Below are positions 5,811-9,703 of a stretch of 9,703 nucleotides of DNA, in pieces. Origin of the DNA: Microcaldota archaeon (GTDB lineage: Archaea; Micrarchaeota; Micrarchaeia; Norongarragalinales; UBA8480). The notes below the pieces were generated by a model. That model was not told the origin of the DNA. It did no database searches and saw only the letters and a list, made by a program, of their open reading frames with translations. The first letter of the stretch is position 1. Each line of letters begins with the position of its first letter. The stretch covers positions 1-9,703 of the forward strand of contig JAHFHN010000017.1 in assembly GCA_023246885.1 (NCBI GenBank). The letters run 5' to 3'. Position numbers and translations under genes: made by a program.

Positions 5811-6389
5811 TCAGTATCTCAACTTTTCAACATCTTGTTTCAAACCATTCCACCAAGTTTTGGAATCTGATTTTTTCAAGGATTCACATAGTTCCTTAGC
5901 AGTTGTGGTTTTCAACACTTGCGAAACGCGTTCGATCCACTCCCAAGTTGCCTTGTAGCCAATGTCATAGTATTCTTTTGCAGTTATGGCTTGTTCCAAG
6001 TAATCCGCGTCTTTGCAGATATCTCCGCCGTTTTCAAGGAGGGAATAAACGTTTTCACCACATTCGCCGAGCAACGCGCACTGCTCTTTTTCCACTTTGT
6101 TCTCAACTTCTTTTGTTTTTTTCAAATAGTTAGTCGTTATTTTATGCATATCGCCTAGCCGCGCTTCGTGCACGTCGTGAAAGAGCACAGCACAAGCTAC
6201 TTTTTCTGGATTTGAGTGTTTTTCCTTGCACGCCAATACGTATGCAATTATTGCCGCTCGCCAGGAATGCTCTGCAACGCTTTCGGGATCTTTTACTCCC
6301 GCCACCCACCAGCCAACATGCTTCTGGTTCTTGAGGACACCAACTTCAAAGAAGTAATTCAACAAATTTTGGCTTTCAATTTTTGACAT
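5811..6389 (-). CDS. HD-domain phosphohydrolase, YfbR/HDDC2-like 5'-deoxynucleotidase
   Basis: 192 aa from ATG 6389, close to the usual length of the YfbR/HDDC2 group. The order of motifs is that of this family: VGVLKNQKHVGWW, then KDPESVAEHSW with the first metal-binding His (H41), then AVLFHDVHEARLGD with the H-D pair (H71, D72) and the G-D, and finally KDADYLEQAITAKEY with the last metal-binding Asp near 127-129. Known members remove the 5' phosphate from deoxynucleoside monophosphates using a divalent metal, so a role in nucleotide-pool balance is likely; substrate preference cannot be read from sequence. A TTG start at 6401 is possible and would sit 24 nt from a TATA-like CCTTTTTTAT near 6425; the ATG is 36 nt from it. 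It is the first gene of the long minus-strand series. Confidence 0.87.
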   Translation of the reverse strand: MSKIESQNLLNYFFEVGVLKNQKHVGWWVAGVKDPESVAEHSWRAAIIAYVLACKEKHSNPEKVACAVLFHDVHEARLGDMHKITTNYLKKTKEVENKVEKEQCALLGECGENVYSLLENGGDICKDADYLEQAITAKEYYDIGYKATWEWIERVSQVLKTTTAKELCESLKKSDSKTWWNGLKQDVEKLRY

Positions 6390-6443
6390 TTTATTATCCA
6401 AAATAGTAGCGTAAAAGCAAATAAAAAAGGTACAGCCGTCACG

Positions 6444-6548
6444 TCAAAGCGTCTTTACTAAGCGATGCATTACACCTACAACGGCCAAGCCGCCGTCTTT
6501 AAAATCTTTGCCAAATTGAACCGTAATCGCCGCTCCAGACCGCAACGT
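6444..6548 (-). pseudogene. Possible detached 3' end of a protein gene
   Basis: In the gap between the HD gene and the AbrB gene, one minus-strand frame reads 34 residues that look like a genuine protein C-terminus (SGAAITVQFG, then KDGGLAVVGVMHRLV) before a TGA. It has no start codon; the frame is closed just upstream by TAA at 6549-6551, exactly where the AT-rich islet begins. Local base composition is richer in G and C than the islet. I do not recognise the family. It may be the tail left when the islet replaced or split an older gene, or an attachment-site duplication of a host gene end. A chance open frame of this length is also possible. Confidence 0.35.
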
Positions 6549-6551
6549 TTA

Positions 6552-6573
6552 ATAAGATGATCTTATCAATAAG
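6552..6573. promoter_or_regulatory. Palindromic operator and TATA region of the AbrB-like gene
   Basis: ATAAGAT-G-ATCTTAT (6552-6566) is a perfect palindrome with 7-bp arms, and CTTAT-CA-ATAAG (6562-6573) is a second one sharing the middle half-site, giving three alternating ATAAG/CTTAT half-sites. The left arm overlaps a TATA-like TTTAATAAG (6548-6556), and the array ends 18 nt before the AbrB ATG. AbrB/MazE-type proteins commonly repress their own promoters through such sites, so autoregulation is the simplest reading. Confidence 0.5.
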
Positions 6574-6577
6574 AATA

Positions 6578-6583
6578 GAGGTG
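6578..6583 (+). promoter_or_regulatory. Ribosome binding site of the AbrB-like gene
   Basis: GAGGTG, 8 nt before the ATG at 6592, is a near-complete match to the archaeal anti-Shine-Dalgarno partner. It fixes the start and contrasts with the leaderless style of several host genes around. Confidence 0.65.
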
Positions 6584-6591
6584 GATTTGCT

Positions 6592-6867
6592 ATGGAGAGC
6601 CAAGCACAGATAACGAAGATGTCTTCGAGAGGACAAGTAGTTATTCCAGAGGGAGTTAGAGAAGAGATGGGGCTCGAAGCAGGATCTACCTTCGTAGTTT
6701 TTGCCCGCAAAGATGCAGATTCAATCCTTCTAAAAAAATTAGAATTTCGAGAACCGGTAAAGGCTTTTGAGGAAATGGTAAAATGGAGTCGACAACACGC
6801 AGCAGAAAAAGGTTTAGACACTTCAGTTAAAAAAATTGTAGAAGCTCAACATAAACACAAGAGATAG
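6592..6867 (+). CDS. AbrB/SpoVT-domain transcription regulator (MazE/VapB-type antitoxin-like)
   Basis: 91 aa. Residues about 5-50 are a swapped-hairpin AbrB domain: ITKMSSRGQVVIPEGVREEM followed by GLEAGSTFVVFARKDADSILL. The S-x-x-G-Q-V-V-I-P core contacts DNA in this family, usually as a dimer. The helical tail (about 52-91, FEEMVKWSRQHAAEKG then VKKIVEAQHKHKR) resembles archaeal antitoxins that pair with a PIN-domain RNase encoded just downstream. Here no intact PIN gene follows; only a 28-codon stretch 9 nt downstream looks like a PIN start. A strong ribosome site and the palindromic array before the gene suggest self-repression. First gene of the plus-strand islet. Either an orphan antitoxin kept as a regulator, or part of a new module with the two genes behind it. 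Confidence 0.88.
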   Translation: MESQAQITKMSSRGQVVIPEGVREEMGLEAGSTFVVFARKDADSILLKKLEFREPVKAFEEMVKWSRQHAAEKGLDTSVKKIVEAQHKHKR

Positions 6868-6876
6868 CCGAAATGA

Positions 6877-6963
6877 ATGGTGAAAATCACCTTTGCACTT
6901 AATATAATCTTAGCTATTGAAGTGTTAAACTTTGCATTCATCAAAAATGAGTTCCTCCAATGA
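6877..6963 (+). pseudogene. Possible vestige of a PIN-domain toxin N-terminus
   Basis: An open frame of 28 codons starts 9 nt after the AbrB stop, where a VapC-type toxin normally begins. Its first residues, MVKITFALNIILAI, resemble the opening strand of PIN toxins (pattern M-K-h-x-h-D-T-N-h-h-h-S/A), with the catalytic Asp-Thr replaced by Ala-Leu. It then loses resemblance and stops at TGA 6961. It also overlaps the start of the next gene. The first codons form the inverted repeat GGTGA-AAA-TCACC (6879-6891), which could instead be a hairpin of regulatory use. Short, so chance similarity is a real alternative. Confidence 0.25.
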
Positions 6964-7723
6964 GTTTGGAACATCACATTCAGAAGAAACAAAAAAAAGA
7001 AGGAAGAAAAAAAAGGGCAACTATAAAATGGAACAAATGGACGCATTTGATAATTATTTGACCGATGGGCAGCTTTTTGTTGATAAGTCGTTCAATAAAA
7101 AATTAGTCTCTCTCTTAGAGAACCATATTCAGAGCAAAGACATAAAGGGCTGTTTCTTTACTCATTATTCTCTAACAAAGGACTACAAAGATCATGTAAA
7201 AATAGGTTTATGGGAAGTGAAAACCCCCAGTAAATCAGAAGAAATTAAACTTAAAATCAAAACACTCATGAGTGATAAACTCCTACTTCAGAGCGAGACT
7301 AGACCAGAAACACTTTACCTACCGCTTACAGCAGACAAACTAACAGGCCTTATTGCTTGTTTTTCATTGGAACTATCAACAATCATTAATGATAGAAAAG
7401 TTGAAAGAATATCAGAGATATTCTATAAGATAGCTTCTTGGATTTGTTCAAAATTTGAAGATTGTAAAACAGAGATAGCAAAATATTTTGGGATATATAA
7501 TCTGCAGTTGAGCTCGGAGTTAGCTGAGGTTGAATCATTTTGCAAGAAATTTGAAGAGACAGTCATAAGAAACGCCGTTGATTTTCCAAATTCATTTGGA
7601 TTTATGTTAGATAGACTTTTTCACCATTGTAACAATTCCATGCAAGTATATGGGAATGAAGAAACGGTTGTTTTTCACCAATTAGTTCAGCGCTTGAGGG
7701 GGGAGTATATCAATGAAGGCTAA
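6947..7723 (+). CDS. Unrecognised 259-aa soluble protein in accessory islet
   Basis: No family recognised. The first 30 residues are polar and end in a strongly basic run (KKRRKKKKGN); the remainder looks like a mixed alpha/beta globular domain with no membrane helix. Landmarks: DKSFNKKLVSLLENHI (about 45-65), CFFTHYSLTKDYKDHVKIGL strand-rich part, LYLPLTADKLTGLIACFSLE as a hydrophobic core, a long helical section with ISEIFYKIASWICSKF, and a C-terminal FMLDRLFHHCNN with a His-His-Cys. The ATG at 6947 is preferred; an in-frame TTG at 6932 and an ATG at 7028 (which would drop the basic run) are alternatives, and neither has a ribosome site. TATA-like elements lie near 6901-6908 and 6920-6929. 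Base composition is lower in G and C than flanking genes. It overlaps the next gene by 11 nt, so the two should act together, perhaps as sensor and membrane effector. Confidence 0.7.
   Translation: MSSSNEFGTSHSEETKKRRKKKKGNYKMEQMDAFDNYLTDGQLFVDKSFNKKLVSLLENHIQSKDIKGCFFTHYSLTKDYKDHVKIGLWEVKTPSKSEEIKLKIKTLMSDKLLLQSETRPETLYLPLTADKLTGLIACFSLELSTIINDRKVERISEIFYKIASWICSKFEDCKTEIAKYFGIYNLQLSSELAEVESFCKKFEETVIRNAVDFPNSFGFMLDRLFHHCNNSMQVYGNEETVVFHQLVQRLRGEYINEG
7696..7705 (+). promoter_or_regulatory. Ribosome binding site of the 83-aa membrane protein gene
   Basis: GAGGGGGGAG, 7 nt before the ATG at 7713 and inside the end of the upstream gene. It makes translation coupling of the two overlapping genes likely and supports that start. 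Confidence 0.55.
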
Positions 7724-7964
7724 AATTAAGCAAACAAAAAATGAAATGGCGAGCGAAGAAACAGAAAACTTAATAGCACTTTTTAAATACTTAGCTATAG
7801 GAATACTGCTAGTTTTTACAATATTTCTAATAATAAATAGTTTCATAGCCACAATTCCGAACTTGCCGGATTATGTTTCTTACATAAGTACTATAGCTGC
7901 TGGAATTTTTGCAACTTTCTGGATAACTAAATTTAAAAAAATAACAAAACTACTAGAAAACTAA
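7713..7964 (+). CDS. Small protein with two membrane helices
   Basis: 83 aa: a charged N-terminus (about 1-23, KIKQTKNEMASEETENLIAL), helix 1 (about 25-48, YLAIGILLVFTIFLIINSF), a short loop with Pro residues (IPNLPDYVS), helix 2 (about 57-73, ISTIAAGIFATFWITKF) and a basic tail. By the positive-inside rule both ends face the cytosol. No family recognised. It starts within the last codons of the 259-aa gene, from a good ribosome site, so the pair is translated as a unit. Small two-helix proteins next to a soluble partner are common as membrane effectors of toxin-antitoxin or defence pairs, but also as simple partners or regulators; the sequence does not decide. Last gene of the islet; convergent with tRNA-Phe 65 nt away. 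Confidence 0.75.
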   Translation: MKAKIKQTKNEMASEETENLIALFKYLAIGILLVFTIFLIINSFIATIPNLPDYVSYISTIAAGIFATFWITKFKKITKLLEN

Positions 7965-8029
7965 CCAAGTATAACTTAGAATTAAGTACTTTATGGAACA
8001 CATCATTGCCAGTGAAAAGTAAAAGAGAG

Positions 8030-8155
8030 TGCCGCAGGCCGGATTTGAACCAGCGACACATCGGTGTCTGTTGCTTGAGAGAACGACACTAAACATCTGA
8101 AGGATATGAAGTGCCGACTTCAGCCGAACGCTCTCCCAGGCTGAGCTACTGCGGC
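8030..8155 (-). tRNA. tRNA-Phe(GAA) with a canonical 37/38 intron
   Basis: Exon 1 (8155-8118) gives acceptor GCCGCAG, D-arm GCTC/GAGC, and anticodon stem TTCGG with loop start CTGAAG (anticodon GAA). Exon 2 (8065-8030) gives A38, CCGAT, variable GTGTC, T-stem GCTGG/CCGGC with T-loop TTCAAAT, acceptor CTGCGGC and A73. All seven acceptor pairs form; pair 27-43 would be a T-T mismatch and pair 51-63 a wobble. Mature length is 74 nt, and CCA is not encoded. A TATA-like box sits about 29 nt upstream. The 3' end faces the accessory islet, a common position for integrated elements, but I found no repeat of the tRNA end on the far side. Confidence 0.93.
8066..8117 (-). other. Intron of tRNA-Phe, position 37/38 (52 nt)
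   Basis: Located one base 3' of the anticodon, the standard site of archaeal tRNA introns. Exon CTG (32-34) can pair with CAG near the intron end, with bulges AG|T and AC|A, so cutting after the second bulge base yields the expected exons; the fourth central pair would be A-A, so the motif is slightly relaxed. Inside, CGGCACT pairs with AGTGTCG to form a 7-bp helix with one wobble. Confidence 0.8.
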
Positions 8156-8180
8156 GCGAAAATTAATTGGAACAATGGCC

Positions 8181-8189
8181 TTTAAAACT
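8181..8189 (-). promoter_or_regulatory. Candidate TATA box of tRNA-Phe
   Basis: The minus strand reads AGTTTTAAA, centred about 29-30 nt before tRNA position 1, matching the expected spacing for transcription starting at or a few bases before the mature 5' end. Confidence 0.5.
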
Positions 8190-8281
8190 ATTGCCAGAAT
8201 TACCGGCAATAACATATCCAATAATGTTCTTAAAAGAAAAATTAGAAACAAGCAGGAATAAACAAGAGCGAAATTCTGAAT

Positions 8282-8842
8282 TTATTCGGGGTTTGCGGTT
8301 GGCGTTTTTCTTTGTTCTTTTGAACCGCATTCTTTGCATGTGAAAGTGTATCCGTCGCGTTGTAGTTCCATGTAGTTTCTACAGCGTGAACAACATGCTT
8401 TGATTACGCCGTATTCTGGAAATGCGATTGTTAAGTAAGTTCCTAAGTCGTTTACTTCAATTACTTTTGCGCGTAATACGTCACCGGTTTTAATGTGGTC
8501 ACGTAGTTGTTCAACAAATCCTTTTTCGAGTTCAGAAATGCGTAGAAAAGCGTGCTTGTTAGCTAATGCTGTTCGTTTGTTTCCTTCAACGCTGGAGATT
8601 TCAACTTGGGCAATTGATTCAAATAATTCAACTATTTCGCCAATTACGATGTCGCCGCGGCGCAGTGCAGCAAGTGGCTTAACTGATTTTATTCCAAGCG
8701 TGCGTTTTTCCTTGTTAATAGTTGGAACCCCAATAGTAGCAGAGTAAATTTCGCCATTTTCTTCAAAAGTATTTTCGCCAGGGGCAATTTCTTCGACGAT
8801 TGCGGCGAATTCGCCAGGTAAAGCGAGTTTAATTTTGTCCAT
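8282..8842 (-). CDS. csl4: Exosome subunit Csl4 (RNA-binding cap protein)
   Basis: 186 aa, the normal size for archaeal Csl4. N-terminal domain (about 5-40): LPGEFAAIVEEIAPGENTFE and a G-E-I-Y-S-A-T-I-G stretch typical of Csl4. The middle S1 RNA-binding domain (about 60-142) has GDIVIGEIVELFESIAQVEI and LRAKVIEVNDLGTYLTIAF. C-terminal zinc ribbon: C151-x2-C154 and C169-x2-C172, with an extra C150. Csl4 forms, with Rrp4, the trimeric cap of the archaeal exosome that guides RNA to the Rrp41/Rrp42 ring and recruits DnaG. The other exosome genes are not in this window. The ATG at 8842 lies 28 nt from a shared TATA element, predicting a leaderless mRNA. Divergent from the spoIIM-like gene. Confidence 0.95.
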   Translation of the reverse strand: MDKIKLALPGEFAAIVEEIAPGENTFEENGEIYSATIGVPTINKEKRTLGIKSVKPLAALRRGDIVIGEIVELFESIAQVEISSVEGNKRTALANKHAFLRISELEKGFVEQLRDHIKTGDVLRAKVIEVNDLGTYLTIAFPEYGVIKACCSRCRNYMELQRDGYTFTCKECGSKEQRKTPTANPE

Positions 8843-8865
8843 ATGTCGATATAAGGATGGAACAT

Positions 8866-8874
8866 GTTTTTAAC
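8866..8874. promoter_or_regulatory. Shared bidirectional TATA element of csl4 and spoIIM-like gene
   Basis: GTTTTTAAC on the plus strand (GTTAAAAAC on the minus) is centred at 8870. The csl4 ATG begins at 8842 and the spoIIM-like ATG at 8898, each exactly 28 nt from the centre. No other TATA-like sequence or ribosome site is present in the 55-nt gap. A near-palindromic TATA box at leaderless spacing in both directions suggests one TBP site serving both genes. Confidence 0.55.
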
Positions 8875-8897
8875 CCTTGACAGACTAATCACGTTCA

Positions 8898-9703
8898 ATG
8901 GTACTTGAGACAATTATCAGCCCTAAAACTGCCAGAAAGCATAGTTGGCAGATTGCAATTTTGGCGTTTATGTTTACTTCAATAGGGATATTTGCGGCAA
9001 ATTACTTAGGGATACACCAGAGCATAGTTGCTATTACGCTGGTTTCAATGCCAGCTGTTCCGTTTGTCTGGCGGTTGTTTGACTTTGAAGAAGAAGAAAC
9101 TGAAAAAGGAGTTGTAATGGGAAGCAGAACCATTGCGCGGCATTTGCCAGTAATTATGGTTCTTTCAATGTTGTTCATTGGTTTAATTGCTGGTTTTGTA
9201 TTTTGGTATTTTGCTCTTCCTGCAGAAGCGTCAAAAACCATTTTTGAAGTGCAAAACACTGAACTAGCAAACATAGGAGTAAGTAGCGGAAAAGCAATTT
9301 TTTCAATTGCTCAAGATAAATTCCTTGACACATTTGAAATGCTGTTCTTTCATAATTTTGGCGTATTATTAATTATCGTATTGTTTTCAATACTTTACAG
9401 TTCAGGCGCTGTATTTGTTTTAGTGTGGAATTCTTCAATCATCGGCGCATTTATTGGCAATTATGCAAAAGCAGTTAGCCAAGGCAGTAACATATTTGCG
9501 ATTCTTGGCGGGATTGGCACAAGCGCGCTTGGATTGTTTCCACACGGTTCTTTTGAATTACTAGCGTATCTAACCGCTGCACTTGCAGGCGGCATATTAA
9601 GCAGTGCAATTACACGCGAAGTGCACAAAAGCAACTCATTCATACTCGTGTTACATGATTCAATAAAGCTAACCGCGATTTCAATTATCTTACTTGCAAT
9701 AGC
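8898..9703 (+). CDS. SpoIIM-like (stage II sporulation protein M family) membrane protein, 3' end missing
   Basis: 268 codons are open to the right edge, with no stop yet; the typical archaeal member is only a little longer, so most of it is here. A short cytosolic N-terminus (VLETIISPKTARKHSW) precedes about six hydrophobic segments (roughly 17-38, 42-60, 84-106, 154-186, 198-235, 248-268), with a charged loop EEEETEK at 64-70 and a hydrophilic loop at 108-150. The family signature is clear: F-F-H-N at 150-153, V-W-N-S-S-I-I-G-A-F at 176-185, and L-F-P-H-G-S-F-E-L at 213-221. In sporulating bacteria SpoIIM is part of the engulfment machinery; archaeal homologues have no established role and are often linked to membrane or transport functions. 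Expressed from the bidirectional TATA element shared with csl4. Confidence 0.88.
   Translation, partial: MVLETIISPKTARKHSWQIAILAFMFTSIGIFAANYLGIHQSIVAITLVSMPAVPFVWRLFDFEEEETEKGVVMGSRTIARHLPVIMVLSMLFIGLIAGFVFWYFALPAEASKTIFEVQNTELANIGVSSGKAIFSIAQDKFLDTFEMLFFHNFGVLLIIVLFSILYSSGAVFVLVWNSSIIGAFIGNYAKAVSQGSNIFAILGGIGTSALGLFPHGSFELLAYLTAALAGGILSSAITREVHKSNSFILVLHDSIKLTAISIILLAI

Noticed and set aside
6549..6821. Minus-strand frame of 90 codons opposite the AbrB gene
   Set aside because: It is a shadow of the AbrB gene, which has a clear domain, ribosome site and promoter.
8190..8210. Inverted repeat ATTGCC...GGCAAT upstream of tRNA-Phe
   Set aside because: Six-base arms with a 9-nt spacer and no T-run; such a repeat is expected by chance in a sequence this long.
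8175..8261. 28-codon plus-strand frame beginning MAFKTIARITG
   Set aside because: It overlaps the tRNA-Phe promoter on the other strand, has no ribosome site, is very short, and has no recognisable family; it may be chance.
9002..9643. Minus-strand frames in the spoIIM region
   Set aside because: They are antisense to a long plus-strand frame with clear SpoIIM-family motifs.
1..9703. CRISPR array, insertion sequence or rRNA
   Set aside because: No regularly spaced repeats, no transposase-like frame with terminal inverted repeats, and no rRNA-like stretch was seen on either strand.

Overview
The window comes from an archaeon with a compact, AT-rich genome. The evidence is the 5' end of a TopA-type topoisomerase I gene, an exosome Csl4 subunit with a zinc ribbon, tRNA genes carrying bulge-helix-bulge introns, TATA-like boxes about 27-29 nt upstream of start codons (leaderless mRNAs), and an archaeal-type SpoIIM membrane protein. 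Many short secreted or membrane proteins and tRNA-level oddities suggest a DPANN-like lineage (Diapherotrites or Micrarchaeota would fit), but this is inference; no rRNA or lineage marker is present.

Layout. From 1 to about 6400 every gene is on the minus strand. In transcription order they are an HD-domain nucleotidase-like protein (6389-5811), a lipoprotein (5739-4747), an unrecognised basic protein (4712-4005), a secreted transglutaminase-like protein with a C-terminal anchor (3935-2292), a tRNA-Gly(GCC) gene whose 5' end overlaps that reading frame (2301-2146), a membrane-anchored thioredoxin-fold protein (2065-1055), a polytopic membrane protein (996-244) and the start of topA (155-1). 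Four consecutive protein genes are envelope or membrane proteins.

From about 6440 to 7970 there is an AT-rich accessory islet on the plus strand: an AbrB/SpoVT-type regulator with its own palindromic operator, a possible vestige of a PIN toxin start, an unrecognised 259-aa protein, and a translationally coupled 83-aa protein with two membrane segments. It is bordered on the left by what looks like the detached 3' end of another gene and on the right by the 3' end of an intron-containing tRNA-Phe gene (8155-8030, minus). To the right lie csl4 (minus) and a spoIIM-like gene (plus, runs off the window), divergent around one symmetric TATA element.

The main discovery is the tRNA-Gly gene. Its acceptor arms lie 2301-2295 and 2153-2147 and its T-stem halves pair, but the T-loop is split by two separate inserts. 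Removing a 48-nt intron at position 53/54 and a 35-nt intron at 59/60, which leaves a 6-nt micro-exon TTCAAA, rebuilds a canonical 73-nt tRNA-Gly with T-loop TTCAAAT. Intron 1 has a bulge-helix-bulge motif with cuts at exactly the needed positions. The motif for intron 2 can form only after intron 1 is gone, implying ordered splicing.
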